A DNA stretch of 31,693 nucleotides from positions 1-31,693 of the forward strand of contig NZ_LGUR01000263.1 in the NCBI RefSeq assembly GCF_001270495.1. Reading direction: 5' to 3'. This DNA comes from Streptomyces viridochromogenes (lineage in GTDB: Bacteria; Actinomycetota; Actinomycetes; Streptomycetales; Streptomycetaceae). Positions 15,006-21,715 of the stretch are shown here, one piece after another. Position numbers and translations under genes: made by a program. The notes under the pieces are model-generated. The model saw only the letters and a list, made by a program, of their open reading frames with translations, had not been told where the DNA came from and ran no database searches. Positions within the stretch are counted from its first letter, which is position 1; each line of letters begins with the position of its first letter.

Positions 15006-15626
15006 ATGCGTTCCCATGGATTCGAGCGTGGGCATGGTGGACACGGTCATCACGGCCGAGGCGGCTTCGAGGGGCTGCGCGCTGCTTTCGGGCCCTTCGG
15101 GCCGGGCGGCCCCGGCGGTTTCGGTGGGCCTGGGTTCGGGCCCGGCCCCTGGGGGCCGAAGGGCGGCCGGGGTGGACCGCGAGGGAGGGCGCGGCGCGGT
15201 GATGTGCGCGCGTCGATCCTCGCCCTGCTGAAGGACCGCCCCATGCACGGCTACGAGATGATCCAGGAGATCGCCGAGCGCAGCGGCGGGGCGTGGAAGC
15301 CCAGTCCCGGCTCGGTGTACCCCACCCTCCAGCTGCTGGAGGACGAGGGGCTGATCGCCAGTGAGAGCGAAGGCGGCAAGAAGCTGTTCTCGCTCACGGA
15401 GGCGGGCCGCGAGGCGGCCGAAGCCGGGCCCGAGGCGCCCTGGGAGGAAGCCTCCCGCGGTGTCGACTGGGAGGCCCTCGGTGAGATCCGGCAGGCCGGT
15501 TTCGGTCTGATGGAGGCATTCGGGCAGGTCTGGAAGACGGGCAGCAAGGAGCAGCGCGAGAAGGCGCTGACCGTCATCAACGACGCCCGCAAGAGGCTGT
15601 ACCTCATCCTCGCCGATGAGGACTGA
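15006..15626 (+). CDS. PadR family transcriptional regulator
   Basis: A 206-residue DNA-binding repressor. Residues 1-65 are a striking Gly/His/Pro/Arg-rich low-complexity segment (GHGGHGHHGRGG, then GPGGPGGFGGPG-type repeats). The winged helix follows: RRGDVRASILALLKDRPMHG, YEMIQEIAERSGG, WKPSPGSVYPTLQLLEDEGL and GKKLFSLTEAGREAAE, the PadR signature. The C-terminal part (about 140-206) is a helical dimerisation arm. GGAG at 14994-14997 supports the ATG at 15006 over an upstream GTG. The perfect operator immediately upstream points to autoregulation. The histidine-rich N-terminus could bind metal, but this is speculation. PadR proteins often control exporters; none is adjacent, so the target is unknown. 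Confidence 0.9.
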   Translation: MRSHGFERGHGGHGHHGRGGFEGLRAAFGPFGPGGPGGFGGPGFGPGPWGPKGGRGGPRGRARRGDVRASILALLKDRPMHGYEMIQEIAERSGGAWKPSPGSVYPTLQLLEDEGLIASESEGGKKLFSLTEAGREAAEAGPEAPWEEASRGVDWEALGEIRQAGFGLMEAFGQVWKTGSKEQREKALTVINDARKRLYLILADED

Positions 15627-15659
15627 GTCGGGTCGGCGGCCTCGCCGCCCTGAGTGAAG

Positions 15660-15689
15660 GCGCCCCGTGGGCTGATCCGCGGGGCGCCC
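15660..15689 (+). terminator. Hairpin terminator after padR
   Basis: GGCGCCCCG (15660-15668), 12-base loop, CGGGGCGCC (15681-15689), followed by CTTCGTGTGT. A smaller hairpin GGCGGC-ctc-GCCGCC lies before it at 15636-15650. The pair lies within 65 bases of the padR stop. Confidence 0.75.
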
Positions 15690-15694
15690 TTCGT

Positions 15695-15738
15695 GTGTGC
15701 GGTTCGTTCTGTGTGCGGTTCGCTCTGTGTGTGCGGGG
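15695..15738. repeat. Short direct repeats TGTGTGCGGTTCG
   Basis: Two exact copies of TGTGTGCGGTTCG (15695-15707 and 15711-15723) with a 16-base period, then a partial third copy from about 15727. They lie between the padR terminator and the 3' end of the convergent SRPBCC gene. No coding potential is seen. Confidence 0.7.
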
Positions 15739-15793
15739 GGGTGCTGGTCGTGAGGTTCTGGGTGTTGCGGTTCGGTGTGTGCGCTGAGGCCGG

Positions 15794-16231
15794 TCAGGTC
15801 ACCAGGCCCGCCAGCTTGCGCAGCGACTCGTTCAGTGCCGCCGTGGCCGAATCCTTGAGCTTGCCCGCCATCAACGAGACGGCCGCACCCGTGAACTCCC
15901 CGTCGATACGGACCGACGTGGCGTCGGCGCCGCCGCCTTCCGGCGTCAGCGTGTAGCGCGTGGCCACGGTCACCGCCATCGGACCCTTGCCGCGAATCGC
16001 GAGCACCCGCGCCGGCTCCAGCTCCTCGATGGTCCACTCGACCTCGGCCGGGAACCCCATCAGCTTCATGTTCTCCTGGAAGGTCCCGCCCACTTCGAGG
16101 GCCGTGGGGCCGCCGCCCGGAAAGCTGGTGTGGGTCGCGTTCCACTGCCCGTACGCCGACCAGTCCGTCAGCTGTGCCCAGACCTTCTCGGCCGGCGCCT
16201 CGATACGTGACTCCGCGCTGACTTCGGCCAT
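15794..16231 (-). CDS. SRPBCC (START/polyketide-cyclase fold) family protein
   Basis: A 145-residue helix-grip protein with a hydrophobic ligand pocket. It shows the usual layout: SAESRIEAPAEKVWAQLTDWSAYGQW near the start, the strand GGTFQENMKLMG, then VEWTIEELEPARVLAIRGKGPM, TVATRYTLTPEGGG and a long C-terminal helix (LMAGKLKDSATAALNESLRKLAGL). The Rv0910-like group within this superfamily is the closest I can name from memory. The ligand is unknown. The ATG at 16231 has GAAGGGG upstream. A good promoter and a palindromic site lie just upstream, so it appears to be regulated and transcribed alone. It converges with padR. Confidence 0.85.
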   Translation of the reverse strand: MAEVSAESRIEAPAEKVWAQLTDWSAYGQWNATHTSFPGGGPTALEVGGTFQENMKLMGFPAEVEWTIEELEPARVLAIRGKGPMAVTVATRYTLTPEGGGADATSVRIDGEFTGAAVSLMAGKLKDSATAALNESLRKLAGLVT

Positions 16232-16267
16232 GCGACCACCCCTTCGTCTCGGGCTACGGTGTCGCGG

Positions 16268-16296
16268 AACGTAGCCGGGGGGCCTGGAACATTCAA
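16268..16296 (-). promoter_or_regulatory. Promoter of the SRPBCC gene
   Basis: On the minus strand TTGAAT (16296-16291), a 17-base spacer and TACGTT (16273-16268), about 37 bases before the start codon. This is a good vegetative-type promoter. Confidence 0.6.
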
Positions 16297-16298
16297 TA

Positions 16299-16313
16299 CT
16301 GATGAGCCGTCAG
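16299..16313. promoter_or_regulatory. CTGA-N7-TCAG site upstream of the -35 box
   Basis: On the minus strand CTGACGGCTCATCAG, an imperfect palindrome directly next to the -35 box of the SRPBCC promoter. Its position suits an activator, or a repressor covering the -35. Confidence 0.4.
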
Positions 16314-16346
16314 AAAGTGTGGAGACGTGAGCGCGGCTCCCTGCCC

Positions 16347-16410
16347 GCCTGCCAACCCGCCCGCCTGCCAACCCGCCCACCTGCCAACCCGCCCACCTGC
16401 CAACCCGCCG
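16347..16410. repeat. Four tandem 16-bp repeats, G-rich on the minus strand
   Basis: Four consecutive 16-base units (G/A)CCTGCCAACCCGCC(C/G). On the minus strand they read GGGCGGGTTGGCAGG(C/T), so the array has runs of two and three guanines at short intervals and could form G-quadruplex structures. The period is not a multiple of three, and the array lies after the minus-strand gene at 16437-16655, so it is not coding. Confidence 0.85.
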
Positions 16411-16428
16411 ACCGGGCCGCCGGTCGGC
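16407..16428 (-). terminator. 9-bp stem hairpin after 16437-16655
   Basis: GCCGACCGG (16407-16415), loop GCCG, CCGGTCGGC (16420-16428): a perfect stem 8 bases after the stop codon of the minus-strand gene. Its left arm is built partly from the last 16-bp repeat. Confidence 0.7.
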
Positions 16429-16436
16429 CGTGCGGC

Positions 16437-16655
16437 TCAGCCCACCAGCCGGATCACCGCGGCGTCGAAGAGATCCCACGCGCGCGGGAACGCGCTCTCG
16501 TCATGGCAGTGCCACGCCTCCCAGAACAGGTCGGCGAGCAGGGCGTCCTCCGGGGCGTACACCCGGTAGACGTACTGCCTGCCGTCGACGGCGGGCAGCG
16601 CCACCAGCCAGCACCTGCTCTCCATGTCCCTGTGGGACGTCAGACGGGGCGCCAT
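16437..16655 (-). CDS. Small conserved hypothetical protein
   Basis: A 72-residue acidic, aromatic-rich protein: MAPRLTSHRDMESRCWLVAL, then a GRQYVYRVYAPEDALL segment, DLFWEAWHCHDESAFPRAWD and a hydrophobic end FDAAVIRLVG. No family is recognised. Coding composition and the neat hairpin after its stop support a real gene. The start is uncertain: ATG 16655 is chosen, but ATG 16625 (MESRCW) and a TTG at 16679 are possible and none has a convincing ribosome site. It is divergent from the Clp-N gene. Confidence 0.55.
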   Translation of the reverse strand: MAPRLTSHRDMESRCWLVALPAVDGRQYVYRVYAPEDALLADLFWEAWHCHDESAFPRAWDLFDAAVIRLVG

Positions 16656-16823
16656 GGTTGCGTACGCGGCGCACGGCAAGGCGGCGCACGCCCCTCGGGG
16701 GCTTTCGGCGTGATCTCATCCGTAAGGAGGAGATATCGGCCGGCGGGGTCCACTCTGTGTGGGACGCCAAAATGCTTCCTCCCGGGGATGACGCGGCTCG
16801 CAGTGGTTGATGGGGTAGGAGAT

Positions 16824-17417
16824 GTGCAACGCCGTATTCCCCGGCAGTCGGCCAAGGAGCAGGACTGTCGGCACCCTGCCGCCGCGGACGATGCCAGGCT
16901 CAGTGACGAGCTGGCAGCGGTGGTCTCGGGTGCCCGCCGCCGGGCGGTCAGGGACGGGGACCGGCAGATCGACACGGCCCATCTGCTGCACTCGCTGCTG
17001 GAGCACGACCGTGATGTGTACGCCGTCTTCGGCGACGGCCCCCAGATCGCCCGCCTGCTGGGCTACCTCGTGCAACGCACCATCGGCTACGGCCTGCGCT
17101 GGCAGGGCGCCGTCGAGGACTCCGGTGCCGTACCCGTGGTGAGGGACGGCGAGGGTTACTCGCCGTTGGCCGCGAGCGCGATGGAGGACGCCTGCCGACG
17201 CGCCGCCCGCCGCGGCGACGCGCGGGCCGGGGGCATCGACCTGCTCGCGGCGATCGTGGCGGACCCGCAGGCCCGCGCCGTCGAGGTGCTCGCCCGCGCC
17301 GGCATCGACGCGAACGAGCTGCTCGCCCGGATCGACGCTCGAAGCGGCGAGCGACGTGACGAGCGACGTGACGAGTGGCGTGACGAGTACGCGGCCGACG
17401 GCGAAACGGCTCGCTAG
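16824..17417 (+). CDS. Orphan Clp N-terminal (Clp-N repeat) domain protein
   Basis: A protein of about 197 residues made of two Clp-N type repeats and no ATPase module. Repeat 1 is about residues 27-95 (ARLSDELAAVVSGARRRAVR, QIDTAHLLHSLLEHD), repeat 2 about 113-170 (SPLAASAMEDACRRAARRGD, GGIDLLAAIVADPQARAVEVLA). In ClpC/ClpA this domain binds substrates and adaptors, so a free copy could act as an adaptor or a regulator; this is inference. The C-terminus has an RDE repeat (ERRDERRDEWRDEY) coded by three tandem 12-base units at 17349-17384. Start choice: GTG 16824 follows GGGGTAGGAG; ATG 16788 is possible. The far upstream open frame is proline-rich repeat DNA and is not coding. Confidence 0.75.
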   Translation: MQRRIPRQSAKEQDCRHPAAADDARLSDELAAVVSGARRRAVRDGDRQIDTAHLLHSLLEHDRDVYAVFGDGPQIARLLGYLVQRTIGYGLRWQGAVEDSGAVPVVRDGEGYSPLAASAMEDACRRAARRGDARAGGIDLLAAIVADPQARAVEVLARAGIDANELLARIDARSGERRDERRDEWRDEYAADGETAR

Positions 17418-17524
17418 ACCCACCTCGCGATCGCTGCCTGTAGCCGCCTCTCTGTCCACTCGGCGAGACAGGTGTCATCGGGGATGACGCTCATGTCGTC
17501 GCCTGTCATCATGTGCCGGTGCGC

Positions 17525-18517
17525 ATGTCTGAAAGTAGTGGGGTCGGCCGGGGCAAGGGTGTCGGGCTGGGTCTGGCGCTGGGTTCCGCGATCGCCTTCG
17601 GAGGGTCCGGTGTCGCGGCGAAGCCGCTGATCGAGGCGGGGCTGGATCCGCTCCACGTGGTGTGGCTGCGCGTGGCCGGCGCCGCCCTCGTGATGCTGCC
17701 GCTCGCCGTGCGCCACCGTGCGCTGCTGCGCCGCCGACCCGCCCTGCTCGCCGGGTTCGGACTGCTGGGCGTGGCCGGCGTACAGGCCTTCTACTTCGCC
17801 TCGATATCCCGTATCCCGGTCGGGGTGGCGCTGCTCGTCGAGTACCTCGCCCCCGCGCTCGTGCTCGGCTGGGTGCGGTTCGTACAGCGGCGGCCCGTCA
17901 CGCCCGCCGCCGCACTCGGTGTCATCCTCGCGGTCGGGGGGCTCGCCTGTGTCGTCGAGGTCTGGTCGGGGCTGAGCTTCGACGCGGTCGGCCTGCTTCT
18001 CGCGCTCGGCGCCGCTTGCTGCCAGGTCGGCTACTTCGTGCTGTCCGACCAGGGCAGCGACTCCGGCGCCGACGCCCCCGATCCGCTCGGCGTCATCGCG
18101 TACGGCCTCCTGGTCGGCACCGGTGTCCTCACCCTCGTGGCCCGCCCCTGGACGATGGACTGGTCCGTGCTGGGCGGCACCGCGCACATGAACGGCACCC
18201 CCGTCGCGGCCCCTCTGCTGCTGTCCTGGATCGTCCTCGTCGCGACAGTCGTCGCCTACGTCACCGGCGTGGTCTCCGTCCGCCGGCTCTCGCCGCAGGT
18301 CGCCGGCGTGGTCGCCTGTCTCGAAGCGGTCATCGCGACCGTCCTGGCCTGGGTCCTGCTCGGCGAGCACCTCTCCGCCCCGCAGATCATCGGTGGTGCG
18401 ATCGTCCTGGTCGGCGCCTTCATCGCGCAGTCGTCGGCACCCGCGAAGGGTTCGCCGGAGCCGGTGGCGGGTGGGGGACAGGGGCGGGATTTGTCCACCT
18501 GCTCGACCGTCGTATAG
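17525..18517 (+). CDS. EamA (DMT superfamily) transporter
   Basis: A 330-residue inner-membrane protein with two EamA repeats of five helices each, the drug/metabolite exporter fold. Repeat 1 begins GVGLGLALGSAIAFGGSGVAA and includes PLHVVWLRVAGAALVMLP and the RIPVGVALLVEYLAPALVLGW helix; repeat 2 starts near GLLLALGAACCQVGYFVLSD and ends with the typical LEAVIATVLAWVLLGEHLS and IIGGAIVLVGAFIAQ helices. The C-terminal 30 residues are polar. Start: ATG 17525 begins the conserved MSESSGVGRGKG; a GTG at 17513 adds four residues and neither has a ribosome site. The substrate is unknown; members export amino acids, purines or drugs. It is the first of two EamA genes in the window. Confidence 0.88.
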   Translation: MSESSGVGRGKGVGLGLALGSAIAFGGSGVAAKPLIEAGLDPLHVVWLRVAGAALVMLPLAVRHRALLRRRPALLAGFGLLGVAGVQAFYFASISRIPVGVALLVEYLAPALVLGWVRFVQRRPVTPAAALGVILAVGGLACVVEVWSGLSFDAVGLLLALGAACCQVGYFVLSDQGSDSGADAPDPLGVIAYGLLVGTGVLTLVARPWTMDWSVLGGTAHMNGTPVAAPLLLSWIVLVATVVAYVTGVVSVRRLSPQVAGVVACLEAVIATVLAWVLLGEHLSAPQIIGGAIVLVGAFIAQSSAPAKGSPEPVAGGGQGRDLSTCSTVV

Positions 18518-18562
18518 GGCCCGACCATGTGGTCGGCACCGTAGTTGACGCCGTAAGTACGG

Positions 18563-18587
18563 GTACTCATGCGCGAATTGTGAGTAC
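18563..18587. promoter_or_regulatory. GTACTCA-N11-TGAGTAC inverted repeat
   Basis: A perfect 7-base inverted repeat (18563-18569 and 18581-18587). A minus-strand ATG (18570-18568) and a plus-strand GTG (18580-18582) both lie on it and open divergent short frames, the layout of a regulator/target intergenic operator. Neither frame is a complete recognisable gene. Confidence 0.45.
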
Positions 18588-18807
18588 TGCCTACCTTCGC
18601 GAGGTGCCTACAAATCCAACACGGCAGTCTTCGGCTTCTGGCAGGAGTGGCTGGTGCTGCTGCCTGCTGTTCGCTGTCCTGCCCATCGTCTGGTTCATCG
18701 CCGCCCCCGTCCTACCGGAGCAGGTGTTCTGGTTCCCGTTCTGGTTGGGGGCTGTCGTTTGGGACGGAACGGACGGCCAAGGCGGCATCAGCCACTTGTT
18801 CGGCTGA
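18580..18807 (+). pseudogene. Probable frameshifted small membrane-protein gene
   Basis: The 333-base gap 18518-18850 has no intact known gene. One frame reads LLFAVLPIVWFIAAPVLPEQ and then VFWFPFWLGAVVW, a convincing membrane pair, to a stop at 18805-18807. Just upstream a different frame reads RGAYKSNTAVFGFWQEWLVLL, also protein-like and hydrophobic; the two join near 18655-18665 if a frameshift is assumed. The single-frame version (75 residues from GTG 18580) has an unlikely Ser/Cys-rich start. I read this as a decayed or mis-sequenced small membrane protein; family unknown. Confidence 0.4.
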
Positions 18808-18850
18808 CGGCAGGCAGGGATCAGAGCGGCATGGGCGGTGGCGCGGACGC

Positions 18851-19495
18851 TCAGCCAGGCTCTCGGGCGGGGCGGCGGCGCAGCATGTGCTCGCGCGCCG
18901 CGGCGTCCCCAGGGCCGGCCCGCCGCGTCAGCCGCACCGCGATCCGGTCCTGGACCTCCTCCGTCCGCTTGCCCGCGTACTTGAACTTCGCCCGGACGCC
19001 GGTGACTTCGAGGCGCAGCCCCCGAATGCCGGACAGCAGCCTGCCGAACGGCGCCTCGCCGACCGCCACCTCCGCCGAGTCGCCCTCCGGCTGGAAGTGC
19101 CCGACCTGGCGGTTGAGCAGTTCGGCCTTCCCGGCCGGGTCGTCCACGACATGGGCCCGGCAGCGGAGTTGGACGGCCGCGTAGAAGCTGGTCGGTGTGC
19201 CATGCTCGGGCGGGATGCCCGGGTCGGCCTGCCAGGGGCCCGGTACATAGACGTAGTCGTCGACCACGCTCAGCACGACCTCGGGGTTCGCCAGCAGCGC
19301 GGGCCACATCGGGTTGGGTCGGGCCAGGTGTGTGACGGCCTCGCCGCGCTCGCCGTCGTACGCGAAGTGCAGCGGCTGGACGTGCGGCGGCTCGCCGTCG
19401 AGGCCGTTGACGACGAGCTGCCCGAAGTCGTGGACGGCCAGCCACCGCTGCCACTCGGCGTCGTCGCGGGGCGCGTCCCAGGGGTGGATCAGCAT
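18851..19495 (-). CDS. PaiB-type FMN-binding negative regulator family protein
   Basis: A 214-residue split-barrel flavoprotein of the PaiB group (often named FMN-binding negative transcriptional regulator, after the Bacillus protein). It shows MLIHPWDAPRDDAEWQRWLA, PHVQPLHFAYDG, HLARPNPMWPAL, VLSVVDDYVYVPG, then TSFYAAVQLRCRAHVVDD and GIRGLRLEVTGVRAKFKY, the usual order. It has no helix-turn-helix, so direct DNA binding is doubtful. Its ATG overlaps the stop of the upstream PNPOx-like gene by one base (TGATG), so translation is coupled and the two products may work together on one flavin-linked reaction. The reaction is unknown. Confidence 0.82.
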   Translation of the reverse strand: MLIHPWDAPRDDAEWQRWLAVHDFGQLVVNGLDGEPPHVQPLHFAYDGERGEAVTHLARPNPMWPALLANPEVVLSVVDDYVYVPGPWQADPGIPPEHGTPTSFYAAVQLRCRAHVVDDPAGKAELLNRQVGHFQPEGDSAEVAVGEAPFGRLLSGIRGLRLEVTGVRAKFKYAGKRTEEVQDRIAVRLTRRAGPGDAAAREHMLRRRPAREPG

Positions 19496-20178
19496 CACAG
19501 GGTTCCGAGGTAGCCGGGGAGCTCGGTGCCGGGGGCCAGGTCGGGGTCGCCGACCGGCGCGTCGTACCCCTTGCGCAGCGGCACGACGCCGGCCCAGTGG
19601 GGGAGGGCGAGGTCCTCGGGCTCGTCGTTGACGCCGCCGGTGCGGAGCTTGGCGGAGACCTCGGTCAGGTCGAGGCGGATCACGGCGGTGGCGGCCAGCT
19701 CCTTCTTGTTGGCGGGCCGCGAGTCACGGGACCGGCCGGCCACGACGTGATCGACCAGCGCGTCCAAGGCCACCCGCTTCTCCTCCGGGTCCGTCACGTC
19801 GAACGCGGTGCCGTGCACCACCACGGACCGGTAGTTGATCGAGTGGTGGAAGGCCGAGCGGGCCAGGATCAGCGCGTCGACATGCGTGACCGTCAGACAG
19901 ACCGGCAGCCCCGGGTCGGCCTGGCCGGTCATCCGCAGCGGGCGCGAACCCGTCGAGCCGTGGACGTAGAGCGTCTCGCCGACCCGGGCGAACAGCGTGG
20001 GCAGCACGACCGGCGCCCCGTCGCGGACGAAGCCGAGGTGGCAGACGTAGGCCTCGTCGAGTATCGCGTGCACCAGTTCCTTGTCGTACGACGCCCGGTC
20101 CGGGGAGCGGGTGGGGACGGTGCGGTCGGTCGGCGGGTAGACGGCGGCCTGCGACGTCGACTCTTCGGTCCCCTGCAT
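19495..20178 (-). CDS. Pyridoxamine 5'-phosphate oxidase-like FMN split-barrel protein
   Basis: A 227-residue flavin split-barrel protein. The FMN-barrel signature is spread over VHAILDEAYVCHLGFVRDGA, VVLPTLFARVGETLYVHGST, VCLTVTHVDALILARSAFHH, NYRSVVVHG and the C-terminal PHWAGVVPLR. This group is named after PNPOx but most members are not pyridoxine enzymes. The start at 20178 has GGGAG 6 bases upstream; an in-frame start at 20232 would overlap the regulator's promoter. It is divergent from a MocR regulator, which senses PLP through an aminotransferase-like domain, and is translationally coupled to the PaiB-like gene. Control by the MocR protein is a reasonable inference. Confidence 0.85.
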   Translation of the reverse strand: MQGTEESTSQAAVYPPTDRTVPTRSPDRASYDKELVHAILDEAYVCHLGFVRDGAPVVLPTLFARVGETLYVHGSTGSRPLRMTGQADPGLPVCLTVTHVDALILARSAFHHSINYRSVVVHGTAFDVTDPEEKRVALDALVDHVVAGRSRDSRPANKKELAATAVIRLDLTEVSAKLRTGGVNDEPEDLALPHWAGVVPLRKGYDAPVGDPDLAPGTELPGYLGTL

Positions 20179-20221
20179 GACGGTCTCCCTTACGTTCCTG
20201 CGGTTGCGTTCTGTCGCGCTC

Positions 20222-20250
20222 TTGCAGCCCATATTGCACTAGTGCATAAT
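20222..20250 (+). promoter_or_regulatory. Promoter of the leaderless MocR gene
   Basis: TTGCAG (20222-20227), exactly 17 bases, CATAAT (20245-20250), then 7 bases to the GTG start at 20258. The purine-rich GGAGGA at 20263-20268 lies inside the coding sequence and cannot serve this start, so the mRNA should be leaderless. Confidence 0.65.
20235..20246. promoter_or_regulatory. MocR operator candidate TGCACTAGTGCA
   Basis: A perfect 12-base palindrome inside the spacer between -35 and -10 of the mocR promoter, reaching into the -10 box. It lies in the 79-base gap shared with the divergent PNPOx-like gene, so one regulator dimer could control both directions. A related GTGCTA follows at 20258-20263. 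Confidence 0.65.
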
Positions 20251-20257
20251 TAGCTTT

Positions 20258-21589
20258 GTGCTAGGAGGATATCGGATCGAAGGGCGACGCGCAGCAGAGA
20301 TTGCGGCGAGCGTCGAGCGCGCGGTGGGTGCCGGCGAGCTGGAGCCGGGTGAACTCCTCCCGCCCATGCGGGAGTTGGCGGTCGAGCTGGGCGTGAATCC
20401 CAACACGGTCGCCGCCGCCTACCGGATCCTGCGCGAGCGCGGGGTCATCGAGACGGCCGGGCGGCGAGGCAGCCGGGTGCGGCCCAAGCCGGCCACGACC
20501 GGGCGCGAGTCCATCCGGGTGGAGGTGCCGGAGGGCGTACGGGACGTGGCGACCGGCAATCCGGACCCCGTGCTGCTGCCGTCCCTGGCCAGGGCGTTCG
20601 CGGCGGCCGCCGAGCAGAACGACCGGGAGCCGGTCATGTACGGGGACCCGGCAGTCGAACCGGAGTTGGCGCGCAGCGCGCGGGCCGCGTTCGACGCCGA
20701 CGGCGTTCCGGACGGGCCGATCGGCGTGACCTCCGGGTCGCTCGACATGATCGAGCGGGTCCTCGCGGCCCACCTCAAGCCCGGCGACACCGTCGCCGTC
20801 GAGGATCCCGGCTGGGGCAGCCTGCTCGACCTCGTCCCGGCCGTCGGGCTGCGGACGGCTCCGGTCGGCGTGGACGACGAGGGCCCCCTCCCGGACGACG
20901 TGCGCCGGGCTCTGGACGCGGGGGCGTGTGCCCTGATCGTCACCGACCGGGCGCAGAACCCGACGGGTGCGGTCGTGAGTGCCGCACGCGCGCGTGCCCT
21001 GCGCTCCGTGCTGCGGGACCACCCGGACGTCCTGCTCATCGAGGACGACCACGGTCACGGCATCGTCGACCTGCCCCTGCACACCCTGGCCGGCACCACC
21101 CGCAGCTGGGCGTTCGTCCGCTCGGCCGCCAAGGCATACGGTCCCGACCTGCGGCTCGCCGTGTTCACCGGCGACACCGTCACGGTCGACCGGGTGCGCG
21201 GCCGCCAGCGCCTCGGCCCCGGCTGGGTCAGCCGCCTCGGTCAGCGGGCCCTGCTGCAGCTCTGGGCCGAGGGCGCCGTCGACCCGAAGGCGGTGTCGGC
21301 CTCGTACGCGGCCCGACGGGACGCCCTGATCGCCGCGCTGGCGCAGCGGGGCATCACGGCCCACGGCCGCAGCGGCCTGAACGTCTGGGTGCCGGTACCC
21401 GACGAAACGGGCGCCGTGGCCCGCCTCCTGCACGCGGGCTGGGCCGTAGCCCCGGGCGCCCGCTTCCGCATGAGCGCGCCGCCCGGCATCCGCATCACCA
21501 TCGCGACGCTCGGTGCCGACGAGGTCGCCCCGCTGGCGGATGCGGTGGCGAAGGCGGTTGCCTCGGCACCGCCGAGGGGTTACGTCTAG
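20258..21589 (+). CDS. MocR family (GntR winged helix plus aminotransferase) regulator
   Basis: A 443-residue regulator that fuses a DNA-binding domain to a PLP-dependent aminotransferase-like domain. Residues 10-75 form the GntR winged helix (AAEIAASVERAVGAGELEPG, LPPMRELAVELGVNPNTVAAAYRI). From about 95 onward it has the fold type I enzyme body: TSGSLDMIERVL, PGWGSL, RAQNPTGAVV (234-237 NPTG), LLIEDDHGHG (Asp near 264) and the PLP lysine in RSAAKAYGPDLRL (K292). The PLP lysine is present, so the cofactor can bind as a ligand. The GTG start has no ribosome site but a -10 box 7 bases away. The divergent flavoprotein genes are the likely targets; MocR proteins in other bacteria control vitamin B6, GABA and taurine genes. 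Confidence 0.9.
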   Translation: MLGGYRIEGRRAAEIAASVERAVGAGELEPGELLPPMRELAVELGVNPNTVAAAYRILRERGVIETAGRRGSRVRPKPATTGRESIRVEVPEGVRDVATGNPDPVLLPSLARAFAAAAEQNDREPVMYGDPAVEPELARSARAAFDADGVPDGPIGVTSGSLDMIERVLAAHLKPGDTVAVEDPGWGSLLDLVPAVGLRTAPVGVDDEGPLPDDVRRALDAGACALIVTDRAQNPTGAVVSAARARALRSVLRDHPDVLLIEDDHGHGIVDLPLHTLAGTTRSWAFVRSAAKAYGPDLRLAVFTGDTVTVDRVRGRQRLGPGWVSRLGQRALLQLWAEGAVDPKAVSASYAARRDALIAALAQRGITAHGRSGLNVWVPVPDETGAVARLLHAGWAVAPGARFRMSAPPGIRITIATLGADEVAPLADAVAKAVASAPPRGYV

Positions 21590-21618
21590 AGGAGCGCGGG
21601 TGCGGCCAACCTGCTTTC

Positions 21619-21705
21619 AGGGGCACGGGGCCGTATCGGCATGCGGCTCCGCCGCGCGGGCGCGACCAGCCGCATCCGACCCGCAGCCGCCAACGCTCCC
21701 CGCCC
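21619..21705. repeat. Streptomycete-type intergenic repeat
   Basis: The gap between the two convergent genes contains CAGGGGCACGGGGCC, then the hairpin GCGGC-TCC-GCCGC (21643-21655), GCGCGACCAGCCGC and GACCCGCAGCCGCC. From memory, this order of blocks (AGGGGCGCGGGG, GCGGCTCCGCCGC, GCGCGACCAGCC, CCGCAGCCG) recurs in many intergenic regions of Streptomyces chromosomes, often at gene ends. It may act as a terminator or mRNA end-stabilising element. Confidence 0.5.
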
Positions 21706-21715
21706 TCCACCCCAC

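Noticed and set aside
16347..16410. Tandem repeats as a CRISPR array
   Set aside because: The 16-base units are directly adjacent with no spacers and no cas genes are present.
16302..16787. Upstream extension of the Clp-N protein
   Set aside because: It translates the 16-bp repeats and the antisense of the small hypothetical gene; protein features begin only near 16824.
18256..18570. Minus-strand gene starting at 18570
   Set aside because: Only the first 30 or so residues look protein-like; the rest is antisense of the EamA gene end.
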